This document shows, piece by piece, positions 26,883 to 36,384 of a stretch of DNA of 64,000 bases. Made by a program: the position numbers and the translations under genes. The notes under the pieces are model-generated. The model had not been told where the DNA came from. It worked only from the letters and a program-made list of their open reading frames with translations, and did no database searches. The stretch spans positions 1-64,000 of the forward strand of contig CAZBII010000006.1 in assembly GCA_964491665.1 (NCBI GenBank). Reading direction: 5' to 3'. This DNA comes from Ch67 sp964491665. Lineage in GTDB: Bacteria; Pseudomonadota; Gammaproteobacteria; Pseudomonadales; Ketobacteraceae. The stretch's first letter is position 1; every line of letters starts with the position of its first letter.

Positions 26883-28574
26883 ATGACCATCGCCCAGAAC
26901 CTGCATCCGGTCCGCCTCAAGGCGCCGTTCTTCCAGAACGGGGAACGCGCCAGCCTGCATCGTTATCTGGACGCGGATTTCGTCAACCGCTTCCGCCAGG
27001 ACGTGCAGCGCCAGCAATTCCAGCAACCGCAGTTCAATCAATGGCTGGAAGACGAACGCCACAGCCGCCACGGCAACGAACCCGTGCTGCGCCTGCCGCT
27101 GCACCGCGCCTTTCACATCGTCTGCTGCGAAGTGGTATGCGACCGCCCCGGCCAGCCGGCGCTCGATCCGCAAAAAATCACCAGCGCCGGTTTCGTCATC
27201 CGCAAGATCGGCAACGGCCGCGAACAGGCCTGGATGCTGGAAGACGGCGAAGCCCTCGGCTGGCAGGACGCCCCGGCCGCGCTGCGCGATCCCGACATCC
27301 ACCGCCGCCTGTGCGCCAGCGGCGTGCTGCACAAGCGCACCGACGATCCGGCCTATTCCGGCGAGGAAGTGCATCCGCTGCACATCCTGAAAACCGAAAT
27401 CACGCAAAAGGAAAGCACCCGTAAGGACGGCAAGAAAACCCACACCCTGCTGTTCGGCTACGTGCCGCTGGGCGGCTTCCATTTCCACCGCGAGCCGTCC
27501 GCCGCGTTCGACCCGCAGGCGCAGACCGACGCCGAAAATGCCGCCGCGCAAGCGCTGTCCTGGCCGTTTGGCTTCCGCACCGCGCGCCAGCTCAACTGGA
27601 CCCGCAATCTGGCCACGCCGGTGGATCAGGGCCGCCCCACCAAGCAGATGTTCGAACTGCTGCGCCTGCTGGTGAACCGCTACCACCTGGGCGAAGCCAA
27701 TATCGCCGACAACGCCGCGCTGGAAAAATACTGCGCCGGCCTCTGGTTCATCGACACGGGCATCCTGCCGGACCTGCTGCGGCACGCGCAGTACGACGAA
27801 GGCAATCACGGCCTGTTCGCCGCGCACAAGAGCAGCACCAGCCTGTTCAGCTACCTGCAGGCCTGCTTCGCGCAACAGGAAAACAATCCGCTGGTGCCCT
27901 GGCTCATCCGGCAGGAAAAACGCATCGACGCCGCCGGCGGCATCGACAGTTTCAACGGCCCGTATGATCCGCTGCCGGCGCCGTCCGGAACCGGCACGCT
28001 GGCGCTGTCACTGTTTCTGCTGCAGGCCGACTGCGACGAAATCCGCACCCTGCTGGGCCAGCGCGTGCGCGCTCAGGCGCTGGCGCTGGTGAAGGAAATT
28101 CCGCTGCCGAAATTCACCCAGAACGCCAATGACCTGTACCAGATCGTGCCGTTCGTGCGTTCACTCAACGAACATGGCCGCGAGCAGATCCAGTGGGCCG
28201 AACCGGCCAGCCGCAGCATCCTGTTCCGCGTCGCCGCGCCGTTCGATCCGGAAGCCAGCCGGCCGTCGATGATCCAGATGCCGTCGCTGTCCGACCTCAA
28301 ACGCGGGCTGGCCAAGGGCGTCGCCATGATCACGCCGGGCGACACCTTCAACCTGATGAACAGCATCAAGTTCAACAAGGGCATCAGCGAGGACGCACTG
28401 CCGGCGGAAGAACCCAAACCCGGCCTCGATATCCAGTGGATCTGCTCGTTCAGCCTGCCGGTGGTGACGCTGATCGCCATGCTGATCCTGATGATCATGA
28501 TCAGCCTGCTGAACATCATTTTCTTCTGGATGCCGTGGGTGCGCATCTGCCTGCCGTTTCCCAAGATGAAGTGA
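26883..28574 (+). CDS. eCIS-associated protein with C-terminal membrane segment, function unknown
   Basis: The 563-residue protein is mostly soluble in composition (YLDADFVNRFRQDVQRQQF near the start). It ends with a hydrophobic stretch from about residue 521 to 556 (SFSLPVVTLIAMLILMIM, then SLLNIIFFW) and a short KMK tail. That suits one long or two tightly turned membrane helices. It lies between spike and gp25 genes, so it is part of the locus. It might anchor the particle to the inner membrane or be a cargo with membrane activity. I do not recognise a family. GGAGG precedes the ATG. Confidence 0.65.
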   Translation: MTIAQNLHPVRLKAPFFQNGERASLHRYLDADFVNRFRQDVQRQQFQQPQFNQWLEDERHSRHGNEPVLRLPLHRAFHIVCCEVVCDRPGQPALDPQKITSAGFVIRKIGNGREQAWMLEDGEALGWQDAPAALRDPDIHRRLCASGVLHKRTDDPAYSGEEVHPLHILKTEITQKESTRKDGKKTHTLLFGYVPLGGFHFHREPSAAFDPQAQTDAENAAAQALSWPFGFRTARQLNWTRNLATPVDQGRPTKQMFELLRLLVNRYHLGEANIADNAALEKYCAGLWFIDTGILPDLLRHAQYDEGNHGLFAAHKSSTSLFSYLQACFAQQENNPLVPWLIRQEKRIDAAGGIDSFNGPYDPLPAPSGTGTLALSLFLLQADCDEIRTLLGQRVRAQALALVKEIPLPKFTQNANDLYQIVPFVRSLNEHGREQIQWAEPASRSILFRVAAPFDPEASRPSMIQMPSLSDLKRGLAKGVAMITPGDTFNLMNSIKFNKGISEDALPAEEPKPGLDIQWICSFSLPVVTLIAMLILMIMISLLNIIFFWMPWVRICLPFPKMK

Positions 28575-28585
28575 GGAACTGAACC

Positions 28586-28981
28586 ATGCGCACACCACTG
28601 CCGCAGATCCAAAGCTGGCCCCTGGGTGGCGTCGACAGCGACGGCCGCCTGCGCTGGTCCAGCGATGACGCCAGCATCCGCGAGGTGATGCTGAACATCC
28701 TGCTGACCCGTCCCGGCGAGCGCCTGCAGCGGCCGGACTTTGGCGCGGGCCTGCTGAATTTCGTGCACCAGCCCAACAACGAAACCACCCGCAACCTGAT
28801 GGCCGGCGTGGTGCGCAAGGCGCTGGAGCGCTGGGAACCGCGGGTGCTGGTGGAAGGCATCGAGGTGGCGCCCAGCCCCACCAGCGTCGCCGACGTGCAC
28901 ATCAACATCCGTTACCGCCTGCGCTTCAGCCAGACCCCGGCGGAACTGGGATTCACTTTCAACCTGGGCCAGCCTGCGTAA
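28586..28981 (+). CDS. Baseplate wedge protein, gp25-like (Afp9 type)
   Basis: The 131-residue protein has the gp25/GpW-like pattern: DDASIREVMLNILLTRPGER, then LQRPDFGAGLLNFVHQPNN and a C-terminal beta region (VHINIRYRLRFSQTP). These proteins start sheath assembly at the baseplate. The RPDFGxGL signature is intact. Confidence 0.93.
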   Translation: MRTPLPQIQSWPLGGVDSDGRLRWSSDDASIREVMLNILLTRPGERLQRPDFGAGLLNFVHQPNNETTRNLMAGVVRKALERWEPRVLVEGIEVAPSPTSVADVHINIRYRLRFSQTPAELGFTFNLGQPA

Positions 28982-29005
28982 CAGGCCGCCGACGAGGACG
29001 CACAC

Positions 29006-31255
29006 ATGCCACTACCGGTACCGAATCTCGACGATCGCCGCTTTGACGATCTGGTGGCCGAGGCCAGGGCCCGTCTCGCCACCCATTTGCCGGAACTGAC
29101 CCAGATCGCGCCGGGCGATCCGGTGCACGGCTTCATCGACCTGTTCGCCTGGCTCACCGAAACCATCCTGTATCGCGCCAACCTGATTCCCGAGCGCCAG
29201 CGCCGCGTGTTCCTCAACCTGCTGCAGATTCCGCTGCGGCCGGCCCGGGCGGCGCGCGGCGTGGTGTGTGTGGATGCCGGCCCCACCAGCGTACTGCTGG
29301 CCCCGCTGCTGCAGGACGGCACGCAACTGAAAGCCGGCAAGCAGAGCCTCACCGCCGTGGGCGAACTGCAGCCCACCTGCCTCAGCCTGCAGGTGCTGGT
29401 GAAGCAGGAACTCACCGCCGCCGAACTGGGGGAAATGGGCCTGTCGCTGGACGACCTGCACCAGCAGTTCGGTCTGGCGCGCCATGAAATTCCCACCCCG
29501 TTCCAGCCCCACCGCTACGAACCGGGCCGCGATACCCTGCGCCCCGGCAGCCTCGACCGCGCCTTCTATCTGGCCTGCATCGCCCCGCGCCAGCTGGAAG
29601 GCCAGCTGCCCCTGCTGCGCAAGAATCTGGCGGGCATCATCCTCAACATCGCCATCGCCCCCACCGACGACCTGCCGGCACCGGCGCTGGAACAGGGCGC
29701 CGTCAACGACCTGGCGCCGCGCAAACTGGTGTGGGAACTGGCCAGCACCGGCGAGGAAGGCGAGGCCATTTACCTGCCGCTGGACGTGCTGGCGGACTCC
29801 TCCCGTGGCGCCCGCCAGACCGGCGTGGTGCGCCTGCGCCTGCCGAAAAACGCCGCCCTGTTCCAGAGCTTCGCCGCCGCCGATCCCATGTTCAGCGGCC
29901 TGGGCAACCAGCCGCCGGAACTGGCCGATCAGGTGGAAGCCGGCCGGGTGGCGTTCTGGCTGCGGCTGCGCTGCCCGGACGCACCCGATCTGGAACTGGG
30001 CTATCTGGCCCTCAACGCCGTGGACGTGCTGGCGCAGGGGCTGAAGCAGGATCTGCTGGTGGGCATGGGCACCGGCCAGCCGGATCAGGTGATCGCCCTG
30101 CCCGACCGCGACATCGACCCCGCCAGCCTGCAGCTGGACGTGGAGGAAAACGGCGCCTGGGTGCGCTGGCAGCGGGTGGATTTTCTGGCCGGGCAGGCAG
30201 CGGAAGCGCGCGTCTACCAGCTCGACCCGCAGACCGGCTATGTCCAGTTCGGCGATGGCGTGTCCGCCGGCCGCCGTCCGCCCACCGGCATGCGCATCCG
30301 CGCCGCCGCCTACCTGTTCGGTGGCGGCAGCAGCGGCAACCTGCCGGCCGGCACGGTGAAGGAAATCGTCAACGGCAGCCCCCGTCACAAGGTGCGTCAC
30401 GGCTGGCCGCTCAAGGGCGGACTCGACGCGGAAACCGTCGAGCAGGCGGAAAAGCGTATTCCGCAATTCCTCACCCACCGCAACCGCGCCGTCACCGCCG
30501 ACGATTTCAAGCTGATCACCGAGGCCAACCCGGTCAATCCGGTGGCCCGCGCCGAAGTGCGGGTGGGCTTCCTGCCCGGCGCCCGCATCGAGGCCGCCCG
30601 CACCGACGTGCCCGGCGTGGTGAGCGTATTCGTGCTGCCCCCCGGCGCGCCGGCTCTGGGCCACACCCCCAGACCCACCCAGGGTCTGTTGAAAGACGTG
30701 TTCGGCTACCTGCTGAACCGGGTGCTGATCGGCACCGAACTCTATGTACTGAGCCCGGAATTCATCCCGCTCGCCATCAGCGTGAAAGTGCAGGTGCGCG
30801 ACCCGGCCACCGAAACCCAGACCCTGCAGGACGTGCAGTACGCCCTGATCGACTACCTGTGGCCGCTGGCCCCCGGCGGCGCGCTGGGCAACGGCTGGCC
30901 CATGGGCAGCGCCGTGCGGCCGGCGGAACTGCTGGCACGGGTGGCGCGGGTGGATGGCGTGCTCTCGGTCAGCCGGCTGAGCCTGTTCCGCCAGTTCCGC
31001 TTCCTGCGTCCGCTCAGCGCCGCCCAGATCGCCAAAAAGCAACCAGCCGACAGCTTCTCCCGCTGGCGCCGCCTGGGCGACAACGAGGAAATCCCGCTGC
31101 TGCATTACCAGCTGCCGGAACTGCTGGGCGTGCGGGTGGAAGCCGGCAGCGGCAGCGACCTGCCCGCCCTGCCCGACGGCATCGGTCCGCTGGAAGGCCA
31201 GCCCGACCGGCCCCAGCGCGGCGTGCCCGTGCCGGTCATTCCGGACGTGTGCTGA
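29006..31255 (+). CDS. Baseplate J-like assembly protein (Afp11 type)
   Basis: The 749-residue protein begins with a helical module typical of 'putative baseplate assembly protein' (PGDPVHGFIDLFAWLTETIL, then NLIPERQRRVFLNLLQIPLR). It has the gpJ/gp6 core in the middle (QTGYVQFGDGVSAGRRPPTG, YLFGGGSSGNLPAGTV, RNRAVTADDFKLI). It would form the wedge arms that hold the baseplate ring. Only one J-like gene is present, where Afp has two. Confidence 0.9.
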   Translation: MPLPVPNLDDRRFDDLVAEARARLATHLPELTQIAPGDPVHGFIDLFAWLTETILYRANLIPERQRRVFLNLLQIPLRPARAARGVVCVDAGPTSVLLAPLLQDGTQLKAGKQSLTAVGELQPTCLSLQVLVKQELTAAELGEMGLSLDDLHQQFGLARHEIPTPFQPHRYEPGRDTLRPGSLDRAFYLACIAPRQLEGQLPLLRKNLAGIILNIAIAPTDDLPAPALEQGAVNDLAPRKLVWELASTGEEGEAIYLPLDVLADSSRGARQTGVVRLRLPKNAALFQSFAAADPMFSGLGNQPPELADQVEAGRVAFWLRLRCPDAPDLELGYLALNAVDVLAQGLKQDLLVGMGTGQPDQVIALPDRDIDPASLQLDVEENGAWVRWQRVDFLAGQAAEARVYQLDPQTGYVQFGDGVSAGRRPPTGMRIRAAAYLFGGGSSGNLPAGTVKEIVNGSPRHKVRHGWPLKGGLDAETVEQAEKRIPQFLTHRNRAVTADDFKLITEANPVNPVARAEVRVGFLPGARIEAARTDVPGVVSVFVLPPGAPALGHTPRPTQGLLKDVFGYLLNRVLIGTELYVLSPEFIPLAISVKVQVRDPATETQTLQDVQYALIDYLWPLAPGGALGNGWPMGSAVRPAELLARVARVDGVLSVSRLSLFRQFRFLRPLSAAQIAKKQPADSFSRWRRLGDNEEIPLLHYQLPELLGVRVEAGSGSDLPALPDGIGPLEGQPDRPQRGVPVPVIPDVC

Positions 31256-31281
31256 GGACGGTGCAATGAGACGAGGCGACC

Positions 31282-33687
31282 ATGGACGTCAATAACACCC
31301 CCTACTTCCTGCTGCGCACGGCGGACGAGTTCGAACAGGGCTCCAGCCGCCTGTGCTGGCAGCCGGCCCTGCAGGCCCTGACCCTGGCGCAGAACCAGAC
31401 CCTGCGCCTGCCGGCCGCCACAGCTCCGGCCGCCGCCCTGGCCGCCTGGCAGTCCGCCACGCCGCTGGCCCTGGACCGCTTCCACCAGCTGGGCCGGCTG
31501 AGCGGCGACCGGCAGCGGGTGGAATTCAACAGCGGCAATGGTTTCCAGCCGCTGCGGGATAATGAACTGGCCGGAGTGACTGTTCCGGTGGGCACCTTCA
31601 CCGACCTGATGCTGGGAGGCGACGGCCGCCTGGCGCTGCCCTGGTCCGACGGCAGCGCGCACGGACTGGTGGTGTTCCATCTGGCCCGGCGCTGGCAGAC
31701 CCGCTGCGACCTCAGCCTCGACACCGACGGCCTCACCGCCCTGACCGCCCCCCGCCGCGCCTGCGTCGATTGTGACAACCAGATCTGGCTGGCCAGTGCC
31801 GACCGCCTGCTGCTGTGCAGCGGCGAGCCCCTGCCCCAGCCCTACGACGCCCAGCCGGCCCGCTTCGAACCGGAACCGCTCAACCCGCACGCCCTGACCC
31901 TGCGCTGGACCCAGCCCCTGCCCGCCGGCTGGCAAGCACTGGCCCTGTGCAGCGACGACGACCTGATCTACGTGCTGGCCCACGACGGCAACGGCGCCCA
32001 GGCCATCCTCACCCGGCCCCGCCAGGACCGGCCTGACCGGCCTTTCGCCGTCTGCCCCTGCGCCGCCGACGTGCCGTTCCTGATCGACCTGGCCCTGGCC
32101 AGCGATTCCGCCCGCCCTGTCCCCGGCCGGCTGGCCGCGCTCGCCCCGCAACAGGCCGGCGACACCGCCTTCGTCCAGCGTGACGCCACTATTCTTGAAC
32201 TGCGTCACCAGCAGGACACCACCACGGCGGAACTGGTGCACGAGCGCTACCCCATGCTGTCGCTGGCGGTGCCGCGCTTCCTGTCCAGTGCCGATGGCCA
32301 GCTGCGCTACCAGGCCGATCCCAACCCGGAATTCCCCGGCTACAGCCCGTATCCGCGCGAACTGCACGCCCTGCGCCGGCCCCAGTATCCGCTGGAGGGC
32401 ACCGCCCTGCTGCAACAGGTGCTCGACGCCGGCCAGCCCGACACCCTCTGGCACCGCCTGTATCTGGACGCCTGCATTCCCGCCGGCTGTGCCATCGACA
32501 TCGCCGTGCGCGTCTATGCCACGCCGGAGCAGCGCGGCAGTGCGCCCCTGCTGCCGCAGCCGGAACCGCTGTGGAATCCGCTGCCGTCGGAACTGCCCTT
32601 CGCCACGGCCCTGGCCGGCCATGAACCGGGCACCCGTGGCCTGTTCGAGATCCTGCTGCAGCGCCTGCCGGACAAGGACGGCCGCGCCGGCCCGGTACGA
32701 CGCCTGACCGGTCGCTACCTGCAGATCCAGGTTACCCTGCGCAGCAACGGCCGCCAGACCCCGGCCCTGCACGCCCTCCGCGTCTACGCCCCGCGCTTTG
32801 CCTATCAGGAAGCGTATCTGCCGGAACTGTTCCGCCAGGAGCTGGAACCCCAGCCCGCGCTCACCGGCCCGGCCAACGGCGCCGACGTGCGGGAACGGCT
32901 GCTGGCCGCCTTCGAAGGCGTGCTCACCCCGCTGGAAGGCCGGGTGGCCGCCGCCGCGCAACTGACCCACCCCGACGCCGCGCCGCCGGAGCACCTGCCC
33001 TGGCTGGCGGAAGTACTGGGCACCGCCCTGCCGCCGCACTGGCCGGTGGACCGCCAGCGCCGGCTGGTGCGCGACGCCACCCTGATCCAGCAGTTCAAGG
33101 GCACCCTGTTCGGCGTGCAGCTGGCCCTGGACATCGCCAGCGACGGCGGCATCCAGCGCGGCGAAATCGTGCTGGTGGAAAACTTCCGCCTGCGCCGCAC
33201 CATGGCCACCATCCTGGGCATCAACCTGGACGACGCCGACCACCCCCTCACCCTGGGCACCGGCATGAGCGGCAACAGCATCGTCGGCGACAGCCTGATC
33301 CTGTCGGAGGGCGACGCCCGCGAATTTCTCGCCCTGTTCGCCCCCGGCCAAGCGAAAACCGCCAACGAAGTGGCCACGGTGAACGCCTTTTTCGAACGCT
33401 ACGCCCACCAGGTCACCGTGCTGCTGCACGGGCCGGCGGCGCGCCTGCGCGAGCGGGTGGACGCCGTGCTGCAGGAACAGATGCCCGCCCACCTGCAATG
33501 GCAGATCTTCGAGACCGAGCACCCGTTCGTGCTGGGCACCTCGCCGCTGCTGGCGGTGGACACCTTCATCGAAACCACCCCGCCGCCGCGCCGGGTGAAC
33601 CTGAATCAAACCTGGCTGGGGCGCGAAGGCGTGCTGACCAATCCGGCGGCGTTTTCCCCCGCCGACATCAACGCCCGGCTGCTGTAA
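31282..33687 (+). CDS. Phage tail protein I-like baseplate protein with large N-terminal domain
   Basis: The C-terminal ~290 residues match the tail-protein family related to P2 gpI (YLPELFRQELEP, PEHLPWLAEVLGTALPPHWP, RRLVRDATLIQQFKGTLFGV). The N-terminal ~500 residues are beta-rich with segments such as DNQIWLASADRLLLCSG, possibly a propeller-like domain. Proteins of this type link wedge and fibre. GC content is high throughout, and no break is seen. Confidence 0.78.
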   Translation: MDVNNTPYFLLRTADEFEQGSSRLCWQPALQALTLAQNQTLRLPAATAPAAALAAWQSATPLALDRFHQLGRLSGDRQRVEFNSGNGFQPLRDNELAGVTVPVGTFTDLMLGGDGRLALPWSDGSAHGLVVFHLARRWQTRCDLSLDTDGLTALTAPRRACVDCDNQIWLASADRLLLCSGEPLPQPYDAQPARFEPEPLNPHALTLRWTQPLPAGWQALALCSDDDLIYVLAHDGNGAQAILTRPRQDRPDRPFAVCPCAADVPFLIDLALASDSARPVPGRLAALAPQQAGDTAFVQRDATILELRHQQDTTTAELVHERYPMLSLAVPRFLSSADGQLRYQADPNPEFPGYSPYPRELHALRRPQYPLEGTALLQQVLDAGQPDTLWHRLYLDACIPAGCAIDIAVRVYATPEQRGSAPLLPQPEPLWNPLPSELPFATALAGHEPGTRGLFEILLQRLPDKDGRAGPVRRLTGRYLQIQVTLRSNGRQTPALHALRVYAPRFAYQEAYLPELFRQELEPQPALTGPANGADVRERLLAAFEGVLTPLEGRVAAAAQLTHPDAAPPEHLPWLAEVLGTALPPHWPVDRQRRLVRDATLIQQFKGTLFGVQLALDIASDGGIQRGEIVLVENFRLRRTMATILGINLDDADHPLTLGTGMSGNSIVGDSLILSEGDAREFLALFAPGQAKTANEVATVNAFFERYAHQVTVLLHGPAARLRERVDAVLQEQMPAHLQWQIFETEHPFVLGTSPLLAVDTFIETTPPPRRVNLNQTWLGREGVLTNPAAFSPADINARLL

Positions 33688-33728
33688 CGAGGATGACCGC
33701 ATGAGAACCGCCCGCCCGAGGAGGCTGC

Positions 33729-34619
33729 ATGGACACTGACGATTTCAACACCCTGGAACTGGACGCCGACCTGGCCAACCCCCTGCGCCGGGTGTCCTAC
33801 GAAGCGGGCATGCTGCTGGGACTGGAAGCCACCCGCGCCGAGCAGGACTACCACCGCCGCCGCCTCACCCGCCACCAGTACTGGCTGCAGGGCTTTGGCA
33901 CCCTGGCCGGCATGCACGTCAGCATGAATCCGCCCAGCCACCCCAACAATTCCGATCCGGTGCTGGTGCGGCTGCTGGTCAGCCCCGGCATCGGCGTCGA
34001 CGGCCTGGGCCGCGAAGTTCTCATCCACGAGACCTACTGCATCAACCTGGGCGACTGGCTGGCGGCGCAGAGCGAGGCGCACCTGCGGGAAGGTTACGAC
34101 GACGCCAACGACACCCTCTGGCTGAGCGTGTGCGTGCGCCAGCAGGACTGCCCCACGGCACAGCAGCCGGTACTGGCGCGCAAGCTGAACCTGACCACCG
34201 ACGCCGTCCAGCCCAGCCGCATCCAGGACAGCGTGCGCCTGGAACTGGTGCCGCAGCTGCCGCCGGAAACCGACGATCCCCGCTTCCAGCCCTGGGCGTG
34301 CCATACCCCGGTGGCGGACGTCCTGCCCAGCCTTACCGCCGCCGAGCAGGACACCCTGGCCGCCGCCAGCGGGGCCGCCGCCGCGCAGCTGGCCCTGCAT
34401 GCCCGCCTGCTGCACGCCCCGGACAGCACCGGCGTCAGCACCCGCGAACTGCACGATGCCTTCGACGAAGGCGCGCGCCTGCTGCTGGCCCGCATCGCCA
34501 TCACGGTGGCCGACATCAATGCCATCGTGGTCAACCCGCAACGCATTTCGATCAACAACCTGGTGCGGCCATTCCTGGCCACCGCCAGCCAGCTGGCCTG
34601 GCTTGCCCGCCAGCCCTGA
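33729..34619 (+). CDS. eCIS-associated protein 1 of a three-gene module family
   Basis: The 296-residue protein has an N-terminal module (about residues 22-110: YEAGMLLGLEATRAEQDYHR, WLQGFGTLAGMHVSMN, VSPGIGVDGLGREVLI). The same module recurs in the next two genes, with pattern 'entry helix - Q-Y - G-x-G-x-x-x-G-(L/M)-x-V - PG-x-A-(L/V)-x-x-x-G-R-x-(V/L)'. The C-terminus (205-296) is helical and Ala-rich. I infer a baseplate or fibre-attachment role from position. Function unknown. A GAGGAGG box precedes the ATG. Confidence 0.6.
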   Translation: MDTDDFNTLELDADLANPLRRVSYEAGMLLGLEATRAEQDYHRRRLTRHQYWLQGFGTLAGMHVSMNPPSHPNNSDPVLVRLLVSPGIGVDGLGREVLIHETYCINLGDWLAAQSEAHLREGYDDANDTLWLSVCVRQQDCPTAQQPVLARKLNLTTDAVQPSRIQDSVRLELVPQLPPETDDPRFQPWACHTPVADVLPSLTAAEQDTLAAASGAAAAQLALHARLLHAPDSTGVSTRELHDAFDEGARLLLARIAITVADINAIVVNPQRISINNLVRPFLATASQLAWLARQP

Positions 34620-34635
34620 TCCCCGGAGGCCCGAC

Positions 34636-36357
34636 ATGAACGACATCCTGTTCCAACCGCTCGGCAACTACAGCCTCAGCAGCAACACCCTGAACGAGAA
34701 GGCCGACGTCAACCCGCGCCTCACCCGTACCCATTATTTCGACGGCCGCCTGCTGACTGCGCAGGACCTGACCCGCGACCAGACCTACCTCGACCAGCGC
34801 CTGCGGGAACTGGGCCGGGTACTGGGCAGCGGCGTCATGGCCGGGCTGGAACTGGACCTGAACAAGAGCATCCTCACCCTGCAGCCGGGGCAGGCGCTCA
34901 CGCCCGGCGGCCGGGTACTGGAACTGGGCAAGGTGCTGCAGCTGAATCTGGCGGACAGCGCCCTGCGCCAGCAGCTCAACGATGGCCGCTACAGCTACCT
35001 CAACCGGGCCCTCTATGCCGTGGTGCTGCGGGCGGTGGAAGTGGCCACCGAAGTGGCGGAAGTATTCCCGCAGGATCTGGGCAGCAGCCGCGGCCTCAGC
35101 TACTCCACCATTACCGAATGCGTGCAGCTGGCACTGGTGCCCCTGCCGGTGGGAATGCCCAGCCAGAACCCGCTGCAGGTGCGCGCCCGCCTGATGCGGG
35201 AACTGTACGGCAACGACAGCTACACCAGCCTGCTGCCGGACGATGCCGTACCGCTGGGCGTGCTGGCGGTGGAAGACAGCAGCGCCCGCTGGCTGGACAG
35301 CGAACTGCTGCGCCGCCCCCTGCGCACCGAACCGGCCCTGGGCGACTGGCAGGCCGACCTGTCGCGCCAGTACGAAAAACTGCTGGCCGACGTGCTGGTG
35401 GCGCGCGGCAACCAGACCACGGATTTCCACGCCGCCGACTACTTCACCCTGCTGCCGCCGGTGGGCACCCTGCCGCGCGGCGCCATCGAGCCGGACAAGG
35501 GCCGCCAGGGCTACTTCCCCGAACACTTCAACGTGGCCGTGGCCCCCATCCGCCAGGCCGACGTCGACCTGATCAAGGCCGAATCCCTCGACCTGCCGCC
35601 CATCAACCTGCTCAGCAGCGAGCCGGTGGACATCATGGTGCTGGTGCCCCTGTCGAACCTGGATTACGGCCGGTACGCCAGCCGGCTGGAGCGGCCGTTC
35701 GACCCGAATCTGCGCCGCCTGCCCCAGATCGACCTGATGCGGCTCAAGCTGTACCCCACCCACGTCATCGACACCGACAAGTCCGCCTGGGTGGACATCA
35801 TGAGCCGGCAGGCCGGCGCCCATCCGTTTTACGTGCGCCGCCCCAGCCGCGCCGCCGAAACCGCCATCAGCGGCATCGTGCTGGCCCTGGGCACCACGCT
35901 GCCATCGCCACCCCCGGTGGTGGATGAACTCCCCGGCGACGTCAGCCCGGCGCCCATTCCGGCACCGGGCCCGTCCCCGGCCGACAGCGGCGGTCTGGTG
36001 CAGGACGAAAACACCGTCTTCCTCAACCGGCTGAACCTGAAAACCCTGGCGGAACTGCGGCCGCCGCAGCCGGGGGAAAGCAGCGAGGCCTTCGAAAAGC
36101 TGCTGGGCAATTTCGGCAGCGACGCCGCCTTCGTGCAGCAGTGCACCGGCATCCTGCTGCGCCTCGAACGCCAGTACGACAGTCTGGTCTGGCAGACCCT
36201 GCTGCAGCTGGCCGGAGTGCGCCAGACCGAAGCCTTTCTCAAGGCGCTGCTGACGGCAGACCGCGATGCCAGCACCCCCAAGGTGGTGGTAAACGCCGGC
36301 GCGGAACTGGGGCTGGATACCAACCTGCTCAACCAATGGGCCGATCTGGTGCCCTGA
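34636..36357 (+). CDS. eCIS-associated protein 2 of a three-gene module family
   Basis: The start at 34636 (GGAGG upstream) gives 573 residues. The N-terminal module is THYFDGRLLTAQDLTRDQTY, then GSGVMAGLELDLN and PGQALTPGGRVLELG. A Pro-rich linker occurs at about residues 425-455. The C-terminal part (about 460-573) is helical. The module 'YFDGRLLTAxD..(D/E)Q.Y' is common in proteins near baseplate and fibre genes, so I infer a structural or receptor-connection role. Confidence 0.6.
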   Translation: MNDILFQPLGNYSLSSNTLNEKADVNPRLTRTHYFDGRLLTAQDLTRDQTYLDQRLRELGRVLGSGVMAGLELDLNKSILTLQPGQALTPGGRVLELGKVLQLNLADSALRQQLNDGRYSYLNRALYAVVLRAVEVATEVAEVFPQDLGSSRGLSYSTITECVQLALVPLPVGMPSQNPLQVRARLMRELYGNDSYTSLLPDDAVPLGVLAVEDSSARWLDSELLRRPLRTEPALGDWQADLSRQYEKLLADVLVARGNQTTDFHAADYFTLLPPVGTLPRGAIEPDKGRQGYFPEHFNVAVAPIRQADVDLIKAESLDLPPINLLSSEPVDIMVLVPLSNLDYGRYASRLERPFDPNLRRLPQIDLMRLKLYPTHVIDTDKSAWVDIMSRQAGAHPFYVRRPSRAAETAISGIVLALGTTLPSPPPVVDELPGDVSPAPIPAPGPSPADSGGLVQDENTVFLNRLNLKTLAELRPPQPGESSEAFEKLLGNFGSDAAFVQQCTGILLRLERQYDSLVWQTLLQLAGVRQTEAFLKALLTADRDASTPKVVVNAGAELGLDTNLLNQWADLVP

Positions 36358-36384
36358 CGGGGTGGCCACAACAAGGAGAAGACC

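Noticed and set aside
26740..26886. 48-codon frame within the inverted-repeat element
   Set aside because: It has an acceptable RBS-like stretch, but the frame is entirely made of the two palindromic arms and the hairpin, so a structured element is the simpler reading.
29012..33702. Long minus-strand frames of 697 and 865 codons opposite the J-like and gpI-like genes
   Set aside because: Both are open only because of high third-position GC in the plus-strand genes, and neither shows a motif or start signal.
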